Part shown: positions 56,732 to 64,000 of the stretch, one piece after another
How the letters are laid out: the number at the start of each line of letters is the position of its first letter
Position numbering within the stretch: the first letter of the stretch is position 1
DNA from: PALSA-968 sp964387075
GTDB taxonomy: Bacteria > Bacteroidota > Bacteroidia > B-17B0 > Aurantibacillaceae
NCBI GenBank assembly: GCA_964387075.1
Contig: CAYLVB010000003.1
Span: 186,001-250,000 of the forward strand
DNA: 64,000 nucleotides
Direction: 5' to 3'
Translations under genes and position numbers: made by a program
Notes under the pieces: generated by a model
Database searches by the model: none
What the model saw: the letters and a program-made list of their open reading frames with translations, nothing else
Told to the model about the DNA's origin: nothing

Positions 56732-59125
56732 ATGCGCCGGATCACCTTGCTTTGTGCCCTTTTGCTATTTTTCAGCGCCGGCCTTCTTGCACAGAAGAAA
56801 ACGAAGGAAAAGCCCAAGACGGATTTTGATTTCGAGCTTCTCAACAAACTGGTGTATCATGGTCTCAATAAATTTCGCGCCGAGAATGGTTTGGATACGA
56901 TGGACGCGGTAGAGCTCCTTGAAAAAGCCGCCGAGATCAATTCTACCAAAATGGCCAAAGACCAGAAGGCCGATGGAAAAGAAGTTTCATACCTGGCTGC
57001 AAAAGACCTCAAGAAATGCGGCGGCTCGGGCAAGGGTGAAGAAATTGTTATTGTAACTCCCATCGGAAAGGGAAAAACGCCCGCCAGGCCGGATGATGTG
57101 GCCAAGATCATTTTAGCCAAATGGACAGCCAGCAAAAAAGAGCGCGACGTTATTTTAAAGCCCGGCAACACCTATGTGGGCATAGGTTCTATGCCCGACC
57201 AGGGAGAAAAACGCGCTTACGTTTCCGCTGTTTTCGGGAATTACCTCAGCTTTAACGAGGGAGTGAAACATAAGGGTGAATTAAAAACTCCGTTCAATAC
57301 AAAATCAAAAAAATTGAAAGAGGCCGACCCGCGTAAATGCAAGAACTGTGATAAGTTCAAGGATGCCGAAGCGCTGCAGGCCGGATTGATCGTGGAGAAA
57401 GGAAAAATATATCTCACTTACAACAACATTAAAATGCTGAAGCGGCTTTTGAAAAAAAGTACAGACGGCCTTGCGGTGGATATTATCCAGAAGGACCAAT
57501 ACAGCAAGGCAGATTATAACATTATGGACAATTCTGTACGCAACAAAGGGGTAATGTTGAAAGTGGTGAAGAAAGATAAATTGTTCGCAAAGAACCTGAT
57601 CAAGCCCGATAATCCGAAGAAGAAAAACCAGAAAGTAAATAAACTGAAAGTGGAGATGGGCGCGTTCCCTGCCACGATCAAAGGGCCGTACGAAATGAAT
57701 TTGCTCATAGTACAGGACGGCTTTGTTTGTAAAACTGTTTTGAGGAGTTATACCGAGTATGTTGACCAGGAAAGCAATACGCCTGTTGAAATGATGAACA
57801 TGCCGGAAACCGTTGAGGCGATCAAGCCACCCTTTGAACCGCGCTCGGAAAGTTCGCTGCTAACCTTCACCATTCCTTTTGAAAAGAACAAGTTCGAGTT
57901 CAAAAAAGAAGATGTGCAGCCTTTTATTGACGCGCTGCAGGAGCCGGACTTCATTGTTGACGGGCTTTACATTTATGCTTACTCTTCTATTGAGGGCGAC
58001 TCGGTAGCAAACGCGAAACTACAGCTTAAGCGGGCGGAGAGTGTTGTTAAGGTTTTGCAAACGATGCAGCAGAGCAAGATCAACCCAAGCATCGTGACCA
58101 ATGATTCGTGGGGATTATTTGTATTGGAGATGGAGGATGGTAAATACGATCATCTGACCAAAATGGCTAAGAAGGAAGCGATCAAAAGCATCAACAACAC
58201 AAAAGGGCTTGCTGAGGAACTGGAACCATTCCTGGCTAAGGAGCGTTTCGCGCAGATCGTGATGGATGTTACCTACGACATCAGTGGGGCAAAAGAAGAA
58301 AAATTCTCGGTCGTGCAATTCAACCGGGCGGTGAAGGGCGACAACATGCGGCAGGCCTATAGAATCATGGATTACATAGCCAATAAGGTAAGAGATAAAC
58401 AATATGCCGAAGAAAGTCTGGAGAAAATGGTCATTCCCAACGAGAGCAAATACCTGGGATTGCTGATGAACAGGATCTATTACCGGTATGTGCTGAATGG
58501 AAAAGTGGTGCACGATGAAGAATATAACGGCGTGATGGAGCTGCTGAAAATGGACGCGGGCAACGCCATCATCAAATACAATTCGCTTTTTTGCAGGATA
58601 CAATACGACAGCACGCTTGGCGACAAGGCCGCGCAGGCCGAGATGCAATTGAAGATAGACGATCTGTATAAGACCGACCTGCCAAAGAAAATCGTTGATG
58701 GGCTCAACATCGAGTGGCAGTTCAAGATCATGGACGCGCTCGACACACTTGAGGGGGCGGAAGCCCAGCGCGAGGCCTGCATAGAGAAAATAAAATCGTT
58801 CTACGATTTTAAAAATGCCACGTGGCAGAACGCCGTGAAGCTGGCTTATGCTTTTGCGAGAGCCAAAGATTTTAAATTCGCGGCAAATATCCTGGAGCCC
58901 TATCTCGATAAACACCAGGACAAGGTTTTATACGCTTATGTTTCTATCGCTTCACATGTTCCCGAAAAATTCTTTTCCCATAAATTTGCTAATGCCCTCA
59001 ACGAGATCAAGGTTAAGAACAAGGACAAATATTGTAAGCTTTTCGGAGAGCCTTATATGAGCTTCCAGGTGCTCGATAACCCCGCCATTAAAAAGGAATA
59101 CCGCGAGGCTTCCTGCCCTGAATAA
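56732..59125 (+). CDS. exported CAP-like / OmpA-like protein
   Basis: 797 residues. Signal peptide MRRITLLCALLLFFSAGLLA. Residues 35-190 resemble a CAP/SCP domain (NKLVYHGLNKFRAENGLDTM, LEKAAEINSTKMAKDQKADG). Residues 385-470 resemble an OmpA C-terminal domain (LLTFTIPFEKNKFEFKKEDV, YIYAYSSIEGDSVANAKLQL). The C-terminal 250 residues are helical, TPR-like (VKLAYAFARAKDFKFAANIL). CAP plus OmpA-like in one exported chain is unusual; it may bind cell wall while acting in the periplasm. The two domain calls come from weak motif resemblance. Confidence 0.6.
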   Translation: MRRITLLCALLLFFSAGLLAQKKTKEKPKTDFDFELLNKLVYHGLNKFRAENGLDTMDAVELLEKAAEINSTKMAKDQKADGKEVSYLAAKDLKKCGGSGKGEEIVIVTPIGKGKTPARPDDVAKIILAKWTASKKERDVILKPGNTYVGIGSMPDQGEKRAYVSAVFGNYLSFNEGVKHKGELKTPFNTKSKKLKEADPRKCKNCDKFKDAEALQAGLIVEKGKIYLTYNNIKMLKRLLKKSTDGLAVDIIQKDQYSKADYNIMDNSVRNKGVMLKVVKKDKLFAKNLIKPDNPKKKNQKVNKLKVEMGAFPATIKGPYEMNLLIVQDGFVCKTVLRSYTEYVDQESNTPVEMMNMPETVEAIKPPFEPRSESSLLTFTIPFEKNKFEFKKEDVQPFIDALQEPDFIVDGLYIYAYSSIEGDSVANAKLQLKRAESVVKVLQTMQQSKINPSIVTNDSWGLFVLEMEDGKYDHLTKMAKKEAIKSINNTKGLAEELEPFLAKERFAQIVMDVTYDISGAKEEKFSVVQFNRAVKGDNMRQAYRIMDYIANKVRDKQYAEESLEKMVIPNESKYLGLLMNRIYYRYVLNGKVVHDEEYNGVMELLKMDAGNAIIKYNSLFCRIQYDSTLGDKAAQAEMQLKIDDLYKTDLPKKIVDGLNIEWQFKIMDALDTLEGAEAQREACIEKIKSFYDFKNATWQNAVKLAYAFARAKDFKFAANILEPYLDKHQDKVLYAYVSIASHVPEKFFSHKFANALNEIKVKNKDKYCKLFGEPYMSFQVLDNPAIKKEYREASCPE

Positions 59126-59236
59126 CCTTTCTTAAACCTGTCCGGTCATGCCGAGTAGGCTTTAGCCGTGTTGCTCATGAGGAATCTGACCGCGCGGAGG
59201 GGAGTAGCCGCCCTTTACGGAATGGCAAAAAAGAAG

Positions 59237-59244
59237 TATATTTG
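59237..59244 (+). promoter_or_regulatory. -7 box of the small lipoprotein gene
   Basis: TATATTTG, four bases before the ATG at 59249. If used, the transcript starts at or next to the ATG (leaderless or nearly so). No clear TTG box was found upstream. Confidence 0.4.
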
Positions 59245-59248
59245 TATT

Positions 59249-59377
59249 ATGAAAAGAGCCGCCGTACTTACTGTATTAGCCGTTGTGCTTATTGGCATCC
59301 TTGCCTCTTCTTGTCGCGCCCGTGATTGCCGCGGCCGCAAAAAAACCGTAAAGACCGCTATGGGCGGATGGCTGTGA
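59249..59377 (+). CDS. very small lipoprotein
   Basis: 42 residues, MKRAAVLTVLAVVLIGILAS then SC with the lipobox LASSC and lipidated Cys23. The mature peptide, RARDCRGRKKTVKTAMGGWL, is 19 basic residues with one more Cys and a C-terminal GGWL. The ATG at 59249 was chosen because it begins the hydrophobic signal; an upstream in-frame ATG at 59168 adds a non-signal sequence. Tiny lipoproteins with a basic C-terminus are frequent in Bacteroidota; function is unknown. Confidence 0.65.
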   Translation: MKRAAVLTVLAVVLIGILASSCRARDCRGRKKTVKTAMGGWL

Positions 59378-59415
59378 TTTAATCCGATCTTAACGGCAAA
59401 TTCCCTTTTACCAGT

Positions 59416-60462
59416 ATGAAATATGTGAGCCCGGTCTTTATTCTGATGCTTATCCTGGCAGCTTTACTCACCTGGCTGATCCTTTCCACACATAAAACTT
59501 CCTTGCCCGTTCTTGTGGCAAATAGAACAGCCGCAACCTCCACTGCCCCCGTTTCTTTCTTTGATGGTTGTTGCGAAGTATCTATCCGATCCTCAGCATA
59601 CGATCATATTCAAAAAGCGCTTTATTACAAATCATCCTTGCCTGGCCAGCCCCTGCTGGTGAGTTTGCACACGTGGGGCGGAACTTACCTGCAGGAAGAT
59701 ACACTGGCCTTGCTGGCTATCAAAAGAAACTGGAACTATATTCATCCTGATTACGGCGGGGCGCAATGGACCAAAAATTCATGTTGTTACGATCCCTCAG
59801 TACAGGATATTGACGACGCTATAGATTTTGTGATCAAAAACGCCGATATAGATACTTCTCGCATCATTGTAATTGGAAAAAGCGGGGGCGGAAGCGGCGT
59901 CCTCGCGTCCTATCTGCGGTCACGGTTCGGGAATGCGCATTTTATAAGCTGGTCTCCCATCCCCGATCATATTTCCTGGTACAACGAAGTTCGCAAGGAT
60001 ACTGCGTTAAGGAGGAGATACCTTGCCAGGATATTAGAGGGTACCAATTCAGGAGCCACACTGAACCTCGAAGAGGCGCGTAAAAAATCTCCGCAACATT
60101 ACGACCTTTCAACCTGCTCATATCCTCTAAATAAAAAGTTACTCATCTATTGTGGACTACGGGATGGGTTGGACGGCTGGTCTACCTCCCTGTCTCAGCC
60201 CCTGCGGTTCTACAACAAACTTTTATCCGGTCTTCCCGTGCAGGATTCGAGCCTTTTTATAACAAGCGGTGACTTTGATGTTTTGGTGAAAGACAGAAAA
60301 CCTGTTTCGGCCAAAGAGCAGGGCCTGGTTGGAAACAGGAAGCTCGTCTACTCAAAAAGGAAAGATAAAATTGAACTGAATGTTTTTGATGGCGGCCACG
60401 AAATTCTGTATGATCGTGTTGTAGAAGACCTCAATAAAATTTGCGAAGGGCATGAGCGATAG
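59416..60462 (+). CDS. alpha/beta hydrolase (prolyl oligopeptidase-like), exported or membrane-anchored
   Basis: 348 residues. N-terminal hydrophobic anchor (PVFILMLILAALLTWLILST). The hydrolase core has the oxyanion-side LLVSLHTWGGTY, nucleophile elbow IVIGKSGGGSGVLASYL (Ser in GKSGGG), a probable acid in LIYCGLRDGLDGW and the catalytic His in NVFDGGHEILYD. It acts outside the cytoplasm. Two neighbouring genes (acyltransferase and HTTM-DCC) suggest an envelope-modification cluster. The 3' end overlaps the acyltransferase gene by 11 bases. Confidence 0.82.
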   Translation: MKYVSPVFILMLILAALLTWLILSTHKTSLPVLVANRTAATSTAPVSFFDGCCEVSIRSSAYDHIQKALYYKSSLPGQPLLVSLHTWGGTYLQEDTLALLAIKRNWNYIHPDYGGAQWTKNSCCYDPSVQDIDDAIDFVIKNADIDTSRIIVIGKSGGGSGVLASYLRSRFGNAHFISWSPIPDHISWYNEVRKDTALRRRYLARILEGTNSGATLNLEEARKKSPQHYDLSTCSYPLNKKLLIYCGLRDGLDGWSTSLSQPLRFYNKLLSGLPVQDSSLFITSGDFDVLVKDRKPVSAKEQGLVGNRKLVYSKRKDKIELNVFDGGHEILYDRVVEDLNKICEGHER

Positions 60463-61606
60463 ACTGGAACCTGCAAGGCAGGGAAAACATCTTGATTTCC
60501 TTGACGGCCTCAGGGGCTTCGCTGTAAGCTATGTGCTCTTATACCACTTCCTTCCAAAAACACTAAGCCTCACTAACAACAATGTCTTTACCCGGGCATG
60601 GGATTCGTTTTGGCTTTTAGGCTGGTCGGGCGTCGATCTGTTCTTTGTGCTCTCTGGATTCCTGATAACAGGCATTCTGTATAAGGCTAAATCCGGTAAA
60701 AATTATTTTAAGAATTTTTATATCCGCCGCTTCTTCCGGATCTTTCCCGCATACTACGTTCTAATCATTATTTCCATCATCTATTTTGGAAAAGAAAATA
60801 TTTCCGGCCTTTACTGGCTTTACCTGAGCAATTTTGATGTAGAGTTTAGCATACCGTTCAATAACTTCCTGTGCGTTGCCTGGTCGCTATCCATAGAAGA
60901 ACAATACTACCTGTTCTATCCCACGCTTGTTTATTTCCTCGATCATAAAAAATGGGTGAAGGTCCTTGTTGGTTTCATCATTCTTTCCATTTCTCTTCGC
61001 TTCTTAGGGCATTATTTTGATTTCTTTACTCCCCGGCAAATGTATCATAATACGCTCGCGCATTTTGACGGTATTGCTTTGGGCGGACTTTTGAGGGTTT
61101 TAATTTTTAACTATGAACCCAACGCCAGGTTGCTTCACTTTTATCGAAAGTTAACCCCTGTTCTGTTAGTTGCGGCGCTGTGCCTGGCTTATTATTGCTC
61201 CATGGAGGTCCTTAAGGAGGCCGTTAAACCGGATGGTACCGTTCACCTGGGGCACGTTTCTTTTTTTCCGGCCATGTATCTTTTCGGATACACGCTCAAC
61301 AGTTTGCTGTTCGGCGGGATCATTCTTTGTTGCCTGTTCAAGAACGGAATAGCTTACCGCATTTTTTCAAACCCGGTGTTACGAAACATTGGCAAGTATA
61401 GTTATGCCATGTATATATTCCAATTCCCGGCTTATTTTCTCTATCACTTTATAATTGGCAAACTTAATTGGGCGCCTAACCCCTTTTTGCAGGGCGCGCT
61501 ATTGTTTCTTACCTGTTACCTAGTAGCCCGCCTGTCATGGCTTGTTCTAGAGTCGCCAATGAACAAACTGAAGGAGCGCCTGACACATAAAAAAGAGCCC
61601 GCATAA
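60452..61606 (+). CDS. acyltransferase 3 (OafA/NodX-like)
   Basis: 384 residues, about ten membrane helices. Motifs of the AT3 family: LDFLDGLRGFAVSYVLLYHF (catalytic-type His), WLLGWSGVDLFFVLSGFLIT, IRRFFRIFPAYYVLII and VAWSLSIEEQYYLFYPTL. It acetylates or acylates envelope glycans at the inner membrane. There is no fused SGNH domain; the neighbouring exported hydrolase might serve as partner. It is translationally linked to that gene by an 11-base overlap. Confidence 0.92.
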   Translation: MSDRLEPARQGKHLDFLDGLRGFAVSYVLLYHFLPKTLSLTNNNVFTRAWDSFWLLGWSGVDLFFVLSGFLITGILYKAKSGKNYFKNFYIRRFFRIFPAYYVLIIISIIYFGKENISGLYWLYLSNFDVEFSIPFNNFLCVAWSLSIEEQYYLFYPTLVYFLDHKKWVKVLVGFIILSISLRFLGHYFDFFTPRQMYHNTLAHFDGIALGGLLRVLIFNYEPNARLLHFYRKLTPVLLVAALCLAYYCSMEVLKEAVKPDGTVHLGHVSFFPAMYLFGYTLNSLLFGGIILCCLFKNGIAYRIFSNPVLRNIGKYSYAMYIFQFPAYFLYHFIIGKLNWAPNPFLQGALLFLTCYLVARLSWLVLESPMNKLKERLTHKKEPA

Positions 61607-61669
61607 AGCGGCGCCAGGCCTGTCATATCCCTTGTTTTTTGTAAATTTACAGTCACCGTTATTTTATTT

Positions 61670-63538
61670 ATGCTGAGATTTTACACGAAACTGGCCTCGA
61701 AAAGCGCCTTTCCCAGGATCCTGTCGCTAGAGCATGAGCTTAAAAAAGCCGGGCTCATACGCTTTTTCCTTGGCATGCTTATGCTGGTGCGTTTTGCCGA
61801 GATCAACGATACGTTTCGGTTTCTTGATTTTGGTTCGGGCCCGGTGATCTTTTCGTCGCTCTTCCTTGTTTTGATCTTATGTTTTACGCTGGGCTTTCTA
61901 ACCCCCCTCAGCAACCTCTTGCTCATGTGCCTTTGCGTGCGCATGGACCTTTATTTCGGAACTTTTACACTTGGAACCTCGATCCTGATGGTGACCTTAC
62001 TTCCTTTGTTGCTTGTCAACTCAGGGCAATTTTATTCGGTGGATCGGTGGATCCTGAAAAGAGGCGGCGTGCTGTCTAAATTCATCGCGCCATTTTACAA
62101 GTGGGTAGGTGCCCTGAACGAGGCCGACATGCATCGGGCATATTTTCTGTCCTTCGTGTGTTACGCGATCATTAGTTTTGGCGCGCTCTTGCTGCATGTT
62201 CAGGATATTTATTGGGTAGAAGGTCTCACCACCAAAAGCCTGTTGCTGAACTCCTACCTGTGCAAGCATTATAATTGGTTTCGTTTCATTGATCTTCACG
62301 CCCCTTATTTACTATCCGTTCTCAGTATATCGGCAGGCGTGCTACAGAGCATCTTCCAGTTTTTGATGATCCCGCTGATGTTTTTTAGGATAGGTTCGCG
62401 CTTTGTGTTTTTCTGGGGAATGTTGTTTTTCCTTATATCGCTGTTCTTTATCAATCTATCGTATCTACCCCCGATAGAAATATTGCTTTGGTTGCTGATC
62501 TTAGGGCGTGTTGATTCTTCGCGCTCGCCCATTCGTGTGCTTTACGACGATCATTGTAATTTGTGCAAGCGCGCCATGCGCTTTTTAAAGTTCCTTAATT
62601 TCAATGGGCGCATTGTGTTTTCAGCCATATCCACAAATAAAGAACTTGTATCTGAGAACAACCTAAGTGAAAAAGAAGTAAAGGCCTACATGGTAGGTTT
62701 TAGGAACGGCAAGATCTATAAAGGGTACGACCTCTATTACCAAATATTTAAAATAAACCCTCTTTTCTGGCCCCTGTTGCCTGTTTTTCTGCTGGCCCTC
62801 ATAACCAGGGTAGGCCATTTTGTATACAACTTCATTGCCGAGAGAAGGTATCGGCTTTTTGGCCAGTGCGAGCTTTCTTTTGGCGATGAGATCGCGGCGC
62901 CCACGCCAATTCTTCAGGAACGATCCGCTCGTTTTTTTACTTCTTTCGTTTACTTTTATTACTCGCTCATGCTCTTGCTTTATCTCCTCATTCGGATGCC
63001 TCACGTACGCGAAGTGGTTCCGAAGCCCGCGTGGCTTGAGCAATACGGCCTTAAAACACTGATCTATTCCGGGTTCGACCTTCCGAATGTTTTTAATAAG
63101 ACGGATCTATCCATGGGAGATAATTGGGTGGAGATCTATCGCAAAGAAAACGATGGCTGGAAACTTGTGCCTCTTACCGGCGCGCACGGAGAGCGGCTTA
63201 ATTACAGGAATGCGGATCTTTTTAATCTAACGAACCATAATTCTGATAAATTGTATTTCGGCAACACGTTACAGGTAAGAAGGGGCTTGATACTTACCGA
63301 TGTGAATGAATTCATGCAGGAAAAAAGCCGGGGCTGGTACTTGTTACGCATGACCCTCAATTACGATCTACGCATGAACTCGCTGAATGAGCCACAAAAA
63401 TACATGGTACTCGTCTACAGGAACTCTACCAGCATTGTTTCTCACGGCCCGCCAACGCCGGGCAAATATGATAAGAGGCTCGTTTTTCATGCCGTTTATC
63501 TGTATGACGGGAAAACGATGGCCCAAACGTCATTTTAA
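61670..63538 (+). CDS. HTTM (gamma-carboxylase-like) membrane protein fused to a DCC domain
   Basis: 622 residues. The N-terminal 280 residues form a multi-helix HTTM domain (LIRFFLGMLMLVRFAEINDT, GLTTKSLLLNSYLCKHYNWF), as in vitamin-K-dependent carboxylase-like proteins. Residues 284-410 are a DCC/DUF393 thioredoxin-like domain with the motif IRVLYDDHCNLCKRAMRFLK (CxxC). A further membrane segment (FYYSLMLLLYLLIRMP) and a 200-residue extracytoplasmic beta domain follow. It is an envelope redox or modification enzyme of unknown reaction. The motifs are intact. Confidence 0.85.
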   Translation: MLRFYTKLASKSAFPRILSLEHELKKAGLIRFFLGMLMLVRFAEINDTFRFLDFGSGPVIFSSLFLVLILCFTLGFLTPLSNLLLMCLCVRMDLYFGTFTLGTSILMVTLLPLLLVNSGQFYSVDRWILKRGGVLSKFIAPFYKWVGALNEADMHRAYFLSFVCYAIISFGALLLHVQDIYWVEGLTTKSLLLNSYLCKHYNWFRFIDLHAPYLLSVLSISAGVLQSIFQFLMIPLMFFRIGSRFVFFWGMLFFLISLFFINLSYLPPIEILLWLLILGRVDSSRSPIRVLYDDHCNLCKRAMRFLKFLNFNGRIVFSAISTNKELVSENNLSEKEVKAYMVGFRNGKIYKGYDLYYQIFKINPLFWPLLPVFLLALITRVGHFVYNFIAERRYRLFGQCELSFGDEIAAPTPILQERSARFFTSFVYFYYSLMLLLYLLIRMPHVREVVPKPAWLEQYGLKTLIYSGFDLPNVFNKTDLSMGDNWVEIYRKENDGWKLVPLTGAHGERLNYRNADLFNLTNHNSDKLYFGNTLQVRRGLILTDVNEFMQEKSRGWYLLRMTLNYDLRMNSLNEPQKYMVLVYRNSTSIVSHGPPTPGKYDKRLVFHAVYLYDGKTMAQTSF

Positions 63539-63594
63539 TTGCTTCAGGCGGACCGCTGTAAGTGCGCTGTATTTAAAATGTTATTTTTGCATCT

Positions 63595-64000
63595 ATGGAT
63601 GACGAGAAACCGAAACACACACGCCGTGTAAGATACAGGGGAACGCATCCAAAATCCTTTAAGGAAAAATATAAGGAGCTTGCTCCTGACCAATACCCGG
63701 AAGATATTGAGAAGGTGAAGCAACAGGGGCGCACGCCGGCCGGCATGCACCGCTCCATTTGTGTTAACGAAATACTTGAGATCCTGAAGATACAGCCGGG
63801 AGAAACGGGTCTCGACGCTACGCTGGGTTATGGAGGCCACAGTTTAGAAATGCTAAAGTGTTTGGGGGCGGGCGGACGTTTGTTTGCCATTGATGTAGAT
63901 CCTTTTGAGTTGCCCAAAACAAGAGACCGCTTAGGTGCTTTAGGTTATGATCCCGGGATGTTGATCATTCAAAAAATGAATTTCTCAGAAATAGATCAAA
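63595..64000 (+). CDS. RsmH/MraW-like SAM-dependent rRNA methyltransferase paralogue (partial)
   Basis: The ATG at 63595 gives 135 residues to the window edge. The N-terminal extension of about 50 residues (YRGTHPKSFKEKYKELAPDQ, KVKQQGRTPAGMHRSICVNE) precedes the RsmH-type core: IQPGETGLDATLGYGGHSLE (SAM site) and GGRLFAIDVDPFEL. This extended form is a paralogue of the dcw-cluster 16S m4C1402 methyltransferase, so the target may differ. It lies 57 bp after the HTTM-DCC gene, with a TATTTTTG -7 box at 63582-63589. Confidence 0.85.
   Translation, partial: MDDEKPKHTRRVRYRGTHPKSFKEKYKELAPDQYPEDIEKVKQQGRTPAGMHRSICVNEILEILKIQPGETGLDATLGYGGHSLEMLKCLGAGGRLFAIDVDPFELPKTRDRLGALGYDPGMLIIQKMNFSEIDQ

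Overview
The window is a chromosomal segment from a Bacteroidota bacterium. The evidence is the gene content: a GldA-type ABC ATPase, exported proteins ending in type IX secretion (T9SS) sorting domains, GldK/GldN-like proteins, two-gene DUF2975/HTH cassettes and tail-less SSBs. It also has many promoters of the Bacteroidota form TTG-N20-TAnnTTTG instead of -35/-10 boxes. GC content is moderate and mixed, with AT-rich accessory genes and a few strikingly GC-rich repeats. I cannot place it below phylum level.

Layout. (1) 1-4906 is core: partial hemL, kdsB (Kdo activation), gldA, a family 9 glycosyltransferase translationally coupled to gldA, a zinc-ribbon protein and an exported amidohydrolase. 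(2) 4907-21110 is an accessory island. It holds an IS1595-family transposase, a PEGA lipoprotein and an XRE-like regulator with a strong palindrome. A DUF3800 gene follows, with a candidate structured RNA on the opposite strand and a tRNA-like gene with its own terminator. Then come two tandem SSBs, HRDC, ORF6N and UvrD-like proteins, a DUF559 nuclease bracketed by 34-bp perfect inverted repeats, a HigB/HigA toxin-antitoxin pair and a tyrosine recombinase. (3) Directly behind the recombinase, 15769-21110, is an array of unidirectional gene cassettes. They are separated by attC-like folded sites, and each cassette starts with a GTT-type core whose reverse complement sits at its own end. This is an integron-like (CALIN-like) array with a XerC/D-type recombinase instead of a recognisable IntI. 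One cassette carries a GldK-like/GldN-like pair.

(4) 21350-31267 holds a PAS histidine kinase, small housekeeping or stress genes (YdeI-like, YjdM/PhnA, DUF2975 plus HTH, DUF1801), a 1651-residue repetitive surface protein with a T9SS type B sorting domain, an MmcQ/YjbR protein and a type A sorted protein. (5) 31270-38229 is metabolic: a VOC protein, half of a transketolase, a VWA protein, a lipoprotein, an ACC-deaminase-like PLP enzyme, a CoA-transferase A subunit and a transaldolase fused to CBS domains. (6) 38413-47433 is mostly envelope: Skp/OmpH, a YidD-like protein with two related membrane proteins, a beta-propeller-like exported protein, a barrel-like protein coupled to a MORN/trypsin-like protease, and a TPR/OmpA-like lipoprotein. 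(7) 47581-64000 is core: TrmH-family methyltransferase, fumC, a DinB/YfiT protein, aspS, a GT2 transferase coupled to a diadenylate cyclase, a hydroxyacid dehydrogenase, mgtE, a CAP/OmpA-like protein, a tiny lipoprotein, an alpha/beta hydrolase, acyltransferase 3, an HTTM-DCC fusion and a partial RsmH-like methyltransferase.

The most interesting parts are the cassette array, the DUF3800/RNA locus, the IR-bounded DUF559 unit, the recombinase with a possible -1 frameshift start, and the tRNA-like gene. All functional statements are read from sequence and family knowledge; no search was run.
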